NCBI RefSeq assembly: GCF_001517545.1
Contig: NZ_FBYA01000002.1
Location: forward strand, 556,670-580,000
Direction: 5' to 3'
Source of the DNA: Limnohabitans sp. Rim47
GTDB lineage: Bacteria; Pseudomonadota; Gammaproteobacteria; Burkholderiales; Burkholderiaceae_C
Length of the DNA: 23,331 nucleotides
Both the position numbers and the translations under genes were made by a program. The notes under the pieces are model-generated. The model saw nothing but the letters and a program-made list of their open reading frames with translations. It made no database searches and was not told the DNA's origin. Positions 6,942 through 14,353 of the stretch are shown here, in pieces. Each line of letters opens with the position of its first letter. The stretch's first letter is position 1.

Positions 6942-7963
6942 CAGTCGACCTTGGCACCCGAGGCCTTAACCACTTCGGCCCATTTCATGTGCTCTGCGGC
7001 AATCAGCGCCGCAAACTGCGCAGGCGTGTTGCCGCTGGGGATGGCACCCAGGGTGGTCAGGCGCTCTTTCATGGCGGGGCTGGCCAATGACTTGGCCACT
7101 TCTTGCTGGATGCGGTTGACCACATCAGGGGGCGTGCCTGCGGGGGCCAGCAAGCCAAACCAGCTGCTGGCTTCAAAGCCTTTGAGGCCCGCCGCTTCTT
7201 CCACGGTGGGCAAGTCAGGCATGGCCGCTGATCGCTGGCCACTGGTCACGGCCAGCGCTTTGATTTTGCCCGCCTTGATGAGTGCCATGGCCGAGGGCAA
7301 GTTGTCGAACATGACGTCCATGCTGCCGCCCGCCAAATCGAGCAAGGCCGGGCCGGAGCCCCGGTAAGGAATGTGCGCCATGAAGGTGCCGGTTTGCGAC
7401 TTGAACAGCTCACCCGCCAAATGGATCGAGGTGCCATTGCCGCTAGAGGCCATGTTCAGTTTGCCGGGGTTGGCGCGGGCGTACTTGATGAAATCGTTGA
7501 CGCTGTTGATCTTGTTGGCCGCCGCCTTATCGGCGTTGACCACCATGACATTGGGCACGCCAGCGACCAAGGTGATGGGCGCGAAGTCTTTGATGGGGTC
7601 ATAGGGCAGCTTGTTGTAAAGGGCGCGGTTGATGCCGTGCGTGCCCACGGTGCCCATGAGCAGCGTGTAGCCGTCGCCAGCCGATTTGGCCACTTGATCG
7701 GCGCCCAGATTGCCACCCGCACCGCCTTTGTTCTCGATCACAAAGGACTGGCCAAAGACTTTGCTCAGGTCGGGCGCGATGGCTCGGGCCAAGATGTCTG
7801 TGGTGCCGCCGGGTGCGAAGGGCACAACGATCTTGACGGGCTTGTTGGGCCAGGCGGTTTGCGCCCAAGCCATCGAGGTGGTTGACAACAACACCGCAGC
7901 GGCCATGCCCAAGACGGGGCGGCGGGTGAGGGAATTTGAGAGCTTGCTTGAAAAATGAACCAT
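6941..7963 (-). CDS. Tripartite tricarboxylate transporter (Bug family) periplasmic binding protein
   Basis: A 340-residue TctC/Bug-family solute receptor. Residues 1-34 form a signal peptide with a twin-arginine-like 'LTRRPVLGM', hydrophobic core and cleavage after AWA. The mature protein starts 'QTAWPNKPVKIVVPFAPGG', the family hallmark, followed by 'GAGGNLGADQVAKS.GDGYTLL' and 'HIPYRGSGPALLDLAGG', which form the ligand pocket. No TctA or TctB membrane subunit is encoded nearby, as is usual for orphan Bug proteins in Burkholderiales. The start at 7963 is fixed by GGAGA at 7969-7973. It is 83 nt downstream of the acyl-CoA ligase gene and overlaps the dehalogenase gene, suggesting that the ligand is an organic acid consumed by this island. 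Confidence 0.9.
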   Translation of the reverse strand: MVHFSSKLSNSLTRRPVLGMAAAVLLSTTSMAWAQTAWPNKPVKIVVPFAPGGTTDILARAIAPDLSKVFGQSFVIENKGGAGGNLGADQVAKSAGDGYTLLMGTVGTHGINRALYNKLPYDPIKDFAPITLVAGVPNVMVVNADKAAANKINSVNDFIKYARANPGKLNMASSGNGTSIHLAGELFKSQTGTFMAHIPYRGSGPALLDLAGGSMDVMFDNLPSAMALIKAGKIKALAVTSGQRSAAMPDLPTVEEAAGLKGFEASSWFGLLAPAGTPPDVVNRIQQEVAKSLASPAMKERLTTLGAIPSGNTPAQFAALIAAEHMKWAEVVKASGAKVD

Positions 7964-7968
7964 GTTTG

Positions 7969-7973
7969 TCTCC
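7969..7973 (-). promoter_or_regulatory. Ribosome binding site of the binding-protein gene
   Basis: GGAGA on the - strand, 5 nt before the ATG at 7963. It decides the start: the longer in-frame reading to 8290 would run back into the ligase gene and displace the signal peptide. Confidence 0.75.
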
Positions 7974-8046
7974 TGGCAATGTGTGCAAAACATGATGCCA
8001 CTCACCCTCTGATACACTGTCGCACAGGCGAAGAAAAGGGCCTGTT

Positions 8047-9624
8047 TTAAGGGTTTGTCCCGGTCAAAAGGGCCTGCAGGGCGGGCTTTAGCACTTTGCC
8101 CAAAGCGCTTTTGGGCAAGCTGGCCATGAAGACCACTCGCCGTGGCAACTTGAAGCGGGCGATGCGGCTTTGCAAGTGCAACAGCACCGCTTCGGGCGTG
8201 AGCCCTTGCCCCAACGCATCGGCGCTGCGCACCAACACAGCCACCGGCACCTCGCCCCAACGGACATCGGCCAGGCCGACCACGGCGCATTCGGCGACGC
8301 CCGGCAGGGTCACGAGCTGGTTTTCGATTTCTGCAGGGTAGATGTTTTCGCCGCCCGAAATCACCATGTCTTTGCTGCGCCCCACGATGGTGATGCAGCC
8401 GTCCGGCGCACGCTGACCGAGGTCGCCGGAGTGGAACCAGCCGTCTTGCAGACCCACGCCGCTTTGCCCTTTCAGATGCCAGTAGCCGCGCATGAGGTTA
8501 GGAGCGCGGACGCAGACTTCACCCGTCTCACCGGGGCCGACTTCTTGGCACCGTGTGTCGATCAGTTTGACCTGCGCCTCGGGCTGCGGCCAACCCGAAG
8601 CACCCACGCGGGCCACAGCGTCTGGCAGTCGCAGCACGATGGACACAGGGCCCGTCTCTGTGGTGCCATACACCTGACCCACCGGCACACCGCGTGCGTG
8701 CAGCGTTTCGAGGTAGGCCACAGGCACAGTGGACGAACCGGTCATGATGCCGCGCAAACAGGCCAGCGATGTGCTGGCCCAGCGCGGGTGATCAAACAGC
8801 GCACGCATGGTGGCGGGCACCAACAGCGACAACGTGGGTTGGCTGATGGCCATTTCATCCAGCCAGGCCGAGGGGTCAAAGCGCGTGTGCAGCACCACCT
8901 CCACGCCCGACAGCAAGGCGGGCAAGGTCTGGATGCACAGCCCCCCCACATGGAACATGGGCAGCGTGGACAGCAACTTGTCGCCGGGCACATTGGGGTT
9001 CGCCCCCGCACGGCGAAAGTCATGCGCCCATGCACTGGCACGGGCATTGGCCATCAGAGCGGCTTGCGTGTGCACGGCCCCTTTGGGTTCGCCCGTGGTA
9101 CCCGAGGTGTAGACCAAGAGCAAGGGCATGTCACTGTGCACTTCGTGTCGTGGCAGTGCGCGTGGCAGTGCGCGTGGCGATGCGGTGGCAATCAGCGTGT
9201 CATGCTGGGTGTGCTGTAAAGCAGGGGCTTGCAAGGCCTGGGCCGTGTCGGCATGGTGGGTGTCGTGCACCAACAGGCGCGGCTGGGCGTCCTGCATGAC
9301 TTGCTGCAACTCGGGCACCGCCAAGCGAAAATTGAGCGGCAAAAAAATCGCCCCCAATCGGGCACAGGCCACCAACGTGACCAGTTGCAACTCGTGGTTA
9401 AAGCCCAACCAAGCCACTCGCTCACCGCTTTGCACGCCCCAGGTGGACTGCAAGTGCGCGGTGACGCGTTCGACACGACGCCAGAACTTGGCGAAGTCAT
9501 AGGCCAAAGTGCCGTCAGGCTTGCGCGCGTCACCCCGAAAAGTCATGGCCGCCTGTGCGCCATGCGTTTGCGCCAGTTGCGCAAATCGGGCCGCGATGGG
9601 GCTGGTCTCGTGGCCCGACATCAT
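8047..9624 (-). CDS. AMP-forming acyl-CoA synthetase (class I adenylate-forming enzyme)
   Basis: A 525-residue ANL-superfamily ligase that activates a carboxylic acid as acyl-AMP and then acyl-CoA. Motifs: P-loop 'VYTSGTTGEPKG' (171-182), 'YGTTETGP' (319-326), 'HSGDLG' (398-403), hinge 'GRSKDMVISGGENIYPAEIE' (415-434) and C-terminal catalytic Lys510 in 'PKSALGKVLKP'. The substrate cannot be read from the sequence; it resembles medium/long-chain or aryl-acid ligases and is distinct from the benzoate-type ligase at 14354-16030. It starts with two ATGs in tandem, overlapping the stop of the upstream dehydrogenase-like gene. Residues 148-160 are encoded by a 12-bp tandem repeat giving Arg-Ala-Leu-Pro twice, a surface linker that looks slippage-prone. 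Confidence 0.88.
   Translation of the reverse strand: MMSGHETSPIAARFAQLAQTHGAQAAMTFRGDARKPDGTLAYDFAKFWRRVERVTAHLQSTWGVQSGERVAWLGFNHELQLVTLVACARLGAIFLPLNFRLAVPELQQVMQDAQPRLLVHDTHHADTAQALQAPALQHTQHDTLIATASPRALPRALPRHEVHSDMPLLLVYTSGTTGEPKGAVHTQAALMANARASAWAHDFRRAGANPNVPGDKLLSTLPMFHVGGLCIQTLPALLSGVEVVLHTRFDPSAWLDEMAISQPTLSLLVPATMRALFDHPRWASTSLACLRGIMTGSSTVPVAYLETLHARGVPVGQVYGTTETGPVSIVLRLPDAVARVGASGWPQPEAQVKLIDTRCQEVGPGETGEVCVRAPNLMRGYWHLKGQSGVGLQDGWFHSGDLGQRAPDGCITIVGRSKDMVISGGENIYPAEIENQLVTLPGVAECAVVGLADVRWGEVPVAVLVRSADALGQGLTPEAVLLHLQSRIARFKLPRRVVFMASLPKSALGKVLKPALQALLTGTNP
9149..9184. repeat. 12-bp tandem repeat inside the acyl-CoA synthetase gene
   Basis: CGTGGCAGTGCG occurs at 9149-9160 and 9161-9172, with a third copy differing at two positions (CGTGGCGATGCG) at 9173-9184. 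The unit is a multiple of three, so length changes would add or remove Arg-Ala-Leu-Pro without breaking the frame. Confidence 0.8.
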
Positions 9625-10889
9625 TCGTCTTTTTCGCCAGCTTCGTACAAGGCTTCACGGCCGATGCGGTCCAGGCACAGCTCGGCCGTCCAGGGCAGCA
9701 TGAGCGAGCCGCAGCGTGCATCGCGGTACAGGCGCTCCAGCGGCAGGCTTTTGAGCATGGACTGACCGCCGCAGGTGCGGATGGCCAAGCGGGCGATGTC
9801 TTGCGCGTTTTCCATGATGGTGTACTGGGCCGCATAAGCCCGCAGTCGGGCGGATTTGCTGGGCTCGACCTTGGCATCTTCGATGGCGCGCAAAAACAGG
9901 TTGCGGGTTTGTTCGAGCTTGATGAACATCTCGGCCACGGCGATCTGCTTGGTCGCAAACTGGCGGCGCTTGATGGGGCCAGTGCCCGCAATCTCGCCTC
10001 GCAAATAGGCCACCGTGAAGTCGTATGCGGCCTGCGCAATGCCCATGTAAGTGGGCGAGAGGGTCATGAACATGTGCGGCCAACGGCTGGCGGCCTGGAA
10101 GTACAGGCCCTGCGGCATGAGCGCCGCGTCGTCGGGCACGAACACGTCTTTGAACAGCAGGTTGCGCGACACCGTGGCACGCATGCCCAGCGGGTCCCAG
10201 TCGCCCTCCACCGTGAGGCCCGGCGCGGTGCGCGGCACGGCCAGGTACAAGGTGTCGCGGCGCGAGAGGTCGGTGCCCTCTTTCTTCTCGGTGCACAGCA
10301 CGCCAAAAAAGTCAGCCGCATCCGACAGCGAGGCGAAGATTTTTTTGCCATTGATCTTCCAGCCGCCCTCGACCTTGACGGCGATGGTGCCAAAAGGCTG
10401 AGCACCAGACGCTGCTGCACCGCCCTCTGAGAAAGGCTGCGCATAAATCGCCCCATCTTTCACCACGCGGGCAAAGTGTGTGGCCTGGTGCGTGCGGTGA
10501 ATGGCGCGTTGCTCAGGTGTCATCTCCAGGTCTTCAGACAACAAGCCGCTCCAAAGCATGGTGCAGACATGCATGTTGAAGGTGAGCGCGGTGGCGCCAC
10601 AGTAGCGCCCGATTTCGGCAGACACCATGGCGTAGGTGGCGTAGTCGGCACCGTGACCGCCATGCGCTTCGGGCACGCACAGCGCCAACAAACCTGCATC
10701 GCGCATGTCGTCGTAGTTGGCAAAGGGGAACTGTGCATCGCGGTCGAGCTGGGCGGCACGCGGGGCGAATTTGTCGCGGCCCAGCTGACGGGCCAAGGCC
10801 ATCAGCTTTTGTTGTTGATCGGTCAGGGGATAGTCGTCGCCACAGATCGGCATGGCGATTGACGGGGTTTTGTCTTGCTCTGCACTCAT
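9621..10889 (-). CDS. Acyl-CoA dehydrogenase-family flavoprotein, atypical active site
   Basis: A 422-residue protein with the acyl-CoA dehydrogenase fold: N-terminal helical domain ('FAPRAAQLDRDAQFP', 'GLLALCVPEAHGGHG'), beta domain ('WKINGKKIFASLSDAADFF', 'WDPLGMRATVSRNLLF') and C-terminal FAD-binding helices ('RRQFATKQIAVAEMFIKLEQTR', 'RTCGGQSMLKSLPLERLYRDAR'). Where most members carry the catalytic glutamate (YEGTxE), this one reads 'MLPWTAE' (397-403), so the base is apparently missing. No substitute glutamate of the isovaleryl type is obvious. It may be an unusual dehydrogenase or an ACAD-fold monooxygenase. The start at 10889 has GAAGGA upstream, and the ATGA overlaps the hydrolase stop. 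Confidence 0.82.
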   Translation of the reverse strand: MSAEQDKTPSIAMPICGDDYPLTDQQQKLMALARQLGRDKFAPRAAQLDRDAQFPFANYDDMRDAGLLALCVPEAHGGHGADYATYAMVSAEIGRYCGATALTFNMHVCTMLWSGLLSEDLEMTPEQRAIHRTHQATHFARVVKDGAIYAQPFSEGGAAASGAQPFGTIAVKVEGGWKINGKKIFASLSDAADFFGVLCTEKKEGTDLSRRDTLYLAVPRTAPGLTVEGDWDPLGMRATVSRNLLFKDVFVPDDAALMPQGLYFQAASRWPHMFMTLSPTYMGIAQAAYDFTVAYLRGEIAGTGPIKRRQFATKQIAVAEMFIKLEQTRNLFLRAIEDAKVEPSKSARLRAYAAQYTIMENAQDIARLAIRTCGGQSMLKSLPLERLYRDARCGSLMLPWTAELCLDRIGREALYEAGEKDE

Positions 10890-11683
10890 GGTTTCACGTC
10901 CTTCAGAAATTGTTCCAGTTCGGCGTTGAATGCCGTGGGCTGTTCGCAGTGCAGCAAGTGCCCTGCGCCAGCCAAGCAGGCATAACGCGCACCAGGGATC
11001 TTTTGCGCCATGCGTTCCATCACGGCGGGCGACGCGGTGCGGTCGTGCTCTGCGGCCAAACACAACACCGGCACGCTGAGGGTGGGCAAAGCGGCACGTT
11101 GCTCAAATTGCACCAGCGCATGCAAGGCGGCGCGGTAGGTGGCGGGCGGCACGGCAGACATGCTGTGGTGCGCCGACTTGAGCTTGTCAGGAATGACGTG
11201 GGCGGCATCGCCACCGGGTGCGGCCATGCTGGGGATCAGCTTGTCTGCAATGTCGCCCATGGTTTTGCCGGCGTCCAAAGGGGCCATGCGTTGCGCCAAA
11301 AAATGCTTTTGGAAATCGCCGTCGCTGTGGCCAAAGGCCGGGCTGCTGGCCGCCAGCAGCAGGCCTCGGATGCGCTGGGGCGCCTGAGTCCAGGCCTGCA
11401 AGGCCACCATGGCCCCCATGCTGTGGCCGACCAAGACCGCTTGTTGAATACCGGCAGCGTCCAGCATGGACCACAAGGATTGCGCCAAGTGGGCAAAGTC
11501 ATACGGGCTGACCATGTCGCTGTCGCCATAACCCGGCATGTCCCAGGCCAGACTGCGCCAGCCCATTGCGGCCACATGCGCTTGCTGCGCTGCCCAGCCG
11601 TACCTGCCACCGCCCACGCCATGCAAGAACACCACGGCGGGCTGTGTGGGCTGGCCCACATCGGTGAATGCAGGTGCATTCAT
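10886..11683 (-). CDS. Alpha/beta hydrolase (serine nucleophile)
   Basis: A 265-residue cytoplasmic hydrolase. Oxyanion-hole HG at 21-22 ('VVFLHGVGGG'), nucleophile Ser88 in GHSMG (86-90), acid Asp214 in 'AAEHDRT' and His242 in 'GAGHLLHCEQP' make a complete triad. Length and motif spacing fit the family of ring-cleavage-product or N-formyl-amide hydrolases. It overlaps the NicX-like dioxygenase by 4 nt, as NicD-type N-formylmaleamate deformylases accompany NicX in nicotinate clusters, so it plausibly hydrolyses the dioxygenase product. That pairing is inference; sequence alone cannot distinguish an esterase, a C-C hydrolase or a deformylase. Confidence 0.82.
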   Translation of the reverse strand: MNAPAFTDVGQPTQPAVVFLHGVGGGRYGWAAQQAHVAAMGWRSLAWDMPGYGDSDMVSPYDFAHLAQSLWSMLDAAGIQQAVLVGHSMGAMVALQAWTQAPQRIRGLLLAASSPAFGHSDGDFQKHFLAQRMAPLDAGKTMGDIADKLIPSMAAPGGDAAHVIPDKLKSAHHSMSAVPPATYRAALHALVQFEQRAALPTLSVPVLCLAAEHDRTASPAVMERMAQKIPGARYACLAGAGHLLHCEQPTAFNAELEQFLKDVKP

Positions 11684-12765
11684 GCCAGCGCCGCGCTCAC
11701 GACTTGGCCCGCATCGACCACCACCGTGTCATCGAGCCGGATGGTGCAACCGCGCATGGGCAAATCAAAGTGACCCAGCGTGTGGCGGCCCGCGACTTCG
11801 TTGGCCCCGGTCGAATACAAAAAGTTGCCCGCAAAAGCACGCAGCTCGGTGCCATTGCAGTCGCGCTTGTCATAAAAAGCCATGGCATCCCAACGCGCGG
11901 CCGGGTTCAGGCCAAAGCCCACATGCGAGACCGCATAGGCGGCGCGGTGGCCCTCTGCGTCTTCCCAGGCTTTCCAGTAGCCGCGCATCATGTCCACATC
12001 CACTCCTTCGCCCTCGATCTGAATCACGCTGTCGTTTTCGACCGACAGGCGGATCGTGTCTCGCAAATAGCTTTTGAAGGTCAGGTTCACATCGCCGGGG
12101 GCCATGACCAAGGTGCCATTGACACTGCCCGCCGCCGGGAAGGCCAGCGCCAGGCCCGCAGGCCAGTGCGAGACCATGCCCGGCTTGGGGCAAAAGCCCC
12201 ACACGCCGCCGACCACGGCTTGCTTGTCGCCCTGTTTCAGATTCACACGCAGGTCGGTGCCAGCGGCAGACGTGACGTGCATTTGCTGTGCGCTGCGCAG
12301 CTTCTTCATGGCCGAACGCACCACGCCTTCGAGCGCCGGGTCGGGCACGGTGCGCTCCAATATTTCAGGGTGCTCGTTGGACACCATCAGCAAGCGAGGC
12401 ATGTGCCCGTCAACGCCTTTCATGATGGTCGGTAACTCGGGCGCGTGCAGCAAGCCCTCCACCGTGCAATCAACCACCATATCGGCACGGGCCAGCGCGG
12501 CCACCACCGGGCTGAGCTGCGCAATGGCGTCGCTGGCTCCGGTGGACCGGACGGGCGCAGGCGCGGTCAGCGCGGGCGTGGTGAGCGTCAATTCGAACAC
12601 CTTGGCCCCCATGCTTTCCAAGGCCAGACGGGCAAGGTCGACGTTCACGCGCCGCGACTGGGTTTCGGCCAAAATGGCCACCACTTCGCCGGGCTGCACT
12701 TTGCACAAAGTGAAGGTGCGGACAAACGCCGCCAACCATTTGTGTTCGATCTTTTCCACCAACAT
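11680..12765 (-). CDS. NicX-type (2,5-dihydroxypyridine 5,6-dioxygenase-like) Fe(II) dioxygenase
   Basis: A 361-residue protein resembling NicX of Pseudomonas putida, an Fe(II) enzyme that opens 2,5-dihydroxypyridine, with a fold akin to M29 aminopeptidases. The metal ligands expected from NicX are present: His281 in 'VSHVGFGLNP', and His332 and Asp334 in 'GHFDLPMRGC'. Other shared blocks are 'WPAGLALAFP', 'LTFKSYLRDTI', 'AFAGNFLYSTGANEVAGR' and 'IRLDDTVVVDAGQVV'. The start at 12765 has a full AGGAGG; longer readings run into the operator palindrome. It is the first gene of the leftward operon. NicC, NicE and NicF partners are absent, so the substrate is probably not nicotinate; an amino- or hydroxy-aromatic is an alternative. 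Confidence 0.83.
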   Translation of the reverse strand: MLVEKIEHKWLAAFVRTFTLCKVQPGEVVAILAETQSRRVNVDLARLALESMGAKVFELTLTTPALTAPAPVRSTGASDAIAQLSPVVAALARADMVVDCTVEGLLHAPELPTIMKGVDGHMPRLLMVSNEHPEILERTVPDPALEGVVRSAMKKLRSAQQMHVTSAAGTDLRVNLKQGDKQAVVGGVWGFCPKPGMVSHWPAGLALAFPAAGSVNGTLVMAPGDVNLTFKSYLRDTIRLSVENDSVIQIEGEGVDVDMMRGYWKAWEDAEGHRAAYAVSHVGFGLNPAARWDAMAFYDKRDCNGTELRAFAGNFLYSTGANEVAGRHTLGHFDLPMRGCTIRLDDTVVVDAGQVVSAALA

Positions 12766-12770
12766 GAAGA

Positions 12771-12776
12771 CCTCCT
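12771..12776 (-). promoter_or_regulatory. Strong Shine-Dalgarno of the NicX-like gene
   Basis: AGGAGG on the - strand, 5 nt before the ATG at 12765. It is the best ribosome binding site in the window and marks the operon's first gene as highly translated. Confidence 0.8.
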
Positions 12777-12789
12777 GAACTGACGGACA

Positions 12790-12806
12790 GGGTGCACGAC
12801 GCACCC
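12790..12806 (-). promoter_or_regulatory. Hairpin in the 5' leader of the NicX-like operon
   Basis: GGGTGC (12790-12795) and GCACCC (12801-12806) pair around a 5-nt loop, between the predicted start site (about 12817) and the AGGAGG. No T-tract follows, so it is more likely an mRNA leader structure than a terminator. Confidence 0.4.
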
Positions 12807-12823
12807 CACCTCTTGCCAAACAG

Positions 12824-12845
12824 TTTATATGAATATTCATATAAA
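12824..12845. promoter_or_regulatory. Perfect 22-bp palindromic operator, probably MarR-type, in a divergent promoter
   Basis: The half-site TTTATATGAAT (12824-12834) is followed immediately by its exact reverse complement (12835-12845). The site lies between the divergent NicX-like and flavin-reductase genes. MarR proteins bind such AT-rich palindromes, and a marR gene is second in the rightward operon. Each outer end reads TATAAA outward (12840-12845 on +, 12829-12824 on -), a 5/6 match to -10, so bound repressor would cover both promoters. No good -35 is visible on either side. Operator function is inferred. Confidence 0.7.
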
Positions 12846-12863
12846 TTCATCCATAATGACCCT

Positions 12864-13412
12864 ATGCGCCCTAACCTACCGCCGTCCATTCAGCCGCTGA
12901 GCCCTGACTTTGAAACGCCTCATTTCAGGCAGGCCCTGTCGCGCTTTGCCACAGGCGTGACCGTCATCACCACCTTTGCGCCCGGCGCACAAAAAGGGGA
13001 ATCGGCCAGCAGCGGCTTTGTGGGCATCACGGCCAGCTCGTTCAATTCGGTGTCGCTCACGCCGCCGCTCGTGCTGTGGAGCTTGGGCCACCGGGCCAGC
13101 AGCTTGCCGCTGTTCCATGCGGGCACGCACTATGTGGTGAATGTGCTGGCCGCAGACCAGCTCGACTTGTGCAATCGCTTTGCCTACGGCAAAGGCGACC
13201 GGTTTGCCGACACCGCCTACACCCTGGGGCAAGCCGGACTGCCCATTTTGAAAGGCGCTCTGGCCTGGTTTGAATGCCACAACCGCAGCCGCCACGAAGA
13301 AGGTGACCATGTGATTTTTGTGGGCGAAGTAGAACGCTGCGGTTTCAGCGAGGGCCAGGCCCCACTCGTTTACCAGGGCGGTCAGTTCAGCACCACCACG
13401 CCACTGGCATGA
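12864..13412 (+). CDS. Flavin reductase-family protein (HpaC/FMN-split-barrel type)
   Basis: A 182-residue flavin reductase-like domain protein that would reduce FMN or FAD with NAD(P)H for a partner oxygenase. Family landmarks: 'FRQALSRFATGVTVITTF' (about 21-38), 'VGITASSFNSVSLTPPLVLWSL' region (53-74), 'HYVVNVLAADQ' and 'GDHVIFVGEVE'. The ATG at 12864 is preferred because upstream readings cross the operator. It has no clear Shine-Dalgarno and would sit only about 12 nt from the predicted start site, so initiation on a very short leader is likely. Its stop overlaps the marR start (ATGA). No obvious two-component monooxygenase lies in its own operon; the ACAD-like flavoprotein at 9621-10889 is a possible client. 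Confidence 0.85.
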   Translation: MRPNLPPSIQPLSPDFETPHFRQALSRFATGVTVITTFAPGAQKGESASSGFVGITASSFNSVSLTPPLVLWSLGHRASSLPLFHAGTHYVVNVLAADQLDLCNRFAYGKGDRFADTAYTLGQAGLPILKGALAWFECHNRSRHEEGDHVIFVGEVERCGFSEGQAPLVYQGGQFSTTTPLA

Positions 13413-13843
13413 GCAACTCAGCAGGCTTTGTTGACGACTACCTGGCCTATTTGTTGGCACGCGCCAGCCATTTGATTTCGAGCGAGTTCCACGCCGTGGT
13501 CGAGGCCAGCGGCCTCTCCCTGATGGAGTGGCGCGTCATGGCAAGCTTGTCGGGCAAAGACAGTTTGAGTGTGGGCGAGTTGGTCGACATCGTTTTGGCC
13601 AAGCAACCGACCGTGACCAAATTGGTCGGGCGCATGGAAGAATCCGGTTGGGTGCAACGCTGCGATGCACCGCACGACAAACGCCAATCCTTGGTGAGCC
13701 TGACGCCTGCGGGTCGACGCAAAGTCAAACCCTTGCTGGCCCAGGCGCAGGCGCATGAAGCGCAGGTCACGGCCGACATCGGTGCGCCCGAAGTCGATCA
13801 ACTCAAGCGGGCACTGGAACGGCTGATTACGCTGCGAGGATGA
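13409..13843 (+). CDS. MarR-family transcriptional regulator (rightward operon)
   Basis: A 144-residue winged-helix repressor. The core spans about residues 37-105: 'SLMEWRVMASLSGKDSLSVGELVD', recognition helix 'AKQPTVTKLVGRMEESGWV' (64-82) and wing 'DAPHDKRQSLVSLTPAGRR' (86-104). N- and C-terminal helices provide the dimer interface. It is translationally coupled to the flavin reductase gene. Given its place in the divergent pair, autoregulation and control of the NicX-like operon through the palindrome at 12824-12845 is the simplest model. In related aromatic-degradation clusters the inducer is typically an aromatic acid or its CoA thioester. The gene converges with the Rid gene 63 nt away, where no terminator is evident. 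Confidence 0.9.
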   Translation: MSNSAGFVDDYLAYLLARASHLISSEFHAVVEASGLSLMEWRVMASLSGKDSLSVGELVDIVLAKQPTVTKLVGRMEESGWVQRCDAPHDKRQSLVSLTPAGRRKVKPLLAQAQAHEAQVTADIGAPEVDQLKRALERLITLRG

Positions 13844-13906
13844 GAAAGCAGCACGTTGATGGGCAGATCGGCGGCTTTAGCCCCAACACGGGCCGCAGCA
13901 AAAGCG

Positions 13907-14302
13907 CTATTCCGGCACAACCGCAGTCACTTCAATCTCCACCAACGCACGGTCTTCCACCAAATCAGCCACCTGCACCAGCGTCATGGCGGGGTAGTTT
14001 TTGCCAATGACCTCTTGGTAAACCTTGCCCAATTCGCGGCCACGGGCCAGGTATTCTTTTTTGTCTTTGACGTACCAAGTCATGCGGGCCATGTGTTGGG
14101 GGCCAGCACCAGCACAGGCCAGTGTGTCGACGATGTTTTGCAAGGCCTGGCGGCATTGCGCGACAAAGTCATCGGTCTCGAACTGGGCTTGCCCGTTCCA
14201 GCCGATCATGCCGGCCACAAACACCATGCGGCCACGCGCTTCGATGCCGTTGGCATAGCCTTTGGCGGGAGCCCATCCTTCGGGTTGCAAAACATTGAAC
14301 AT
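13907..14302 (-). CDS. Rid-family (YjgF/YER057c/UK114) protein
   Basis: A 131-residue Rid-superfamily protein with the usual small trimeric-enzyme layout: 'GYANGIEARGRMVFVAGMIGWN' region, 'QCRQALQNIVDTLACAGAG', 'MARMTWYVKD' and C-terminal 'LVEIEVTAVV'. In the Rid segment 'PAMTLVQVADL' a Met (106) stands where RidA enamine/imine deaminases carry their substrate-binding Arg, so it belongs to an arginine-lacking subgroup. The 2-aminobenzoyl-CoA monooxygenase/reductase product is an enamine, which makes an enamine-handling role attractive but unproven; 2-aminomuconate deaminases show that the fold can serve such pathways. The start at 14302 has AAGGAAA upstream. It is the last gene of the operon, 51 nt after the ligase gene. 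Confidence 0.88.
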   Translation of the reverse strand: MFNVLQPEGWAPAKGYANGIEARGRMVFVAGMIGWNGQAQFETDDFVAQCRQALQNIVDTLACAGAGPQHMARMTWYVKDKKEYLARGRELGKVYQEVIGKNYPAMTLVQVADLVEDRALVEIEVTAVVPE

Positions 14303-14353
14303 GTGGTTTCCTTGGGTTCAGTGGGGGCTGAGCGAAAGGCCGGCCCCGCAAAA

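Noticed and set aside
7964..8290. N-terminal extension of the TTT binding protein to 8290
   Set aside because: It overlaps the ligase gene and displaces an obvious signal peptide; the GGAGA at 7969-7973 fixes the start at 7963.
10733..11773. 346-residue + strand open frame opposite the hydrolase gene
   Set aside because: Antisense shadow; composition and lack of motifs contrast with the complete hydrolase triad on the - strand.
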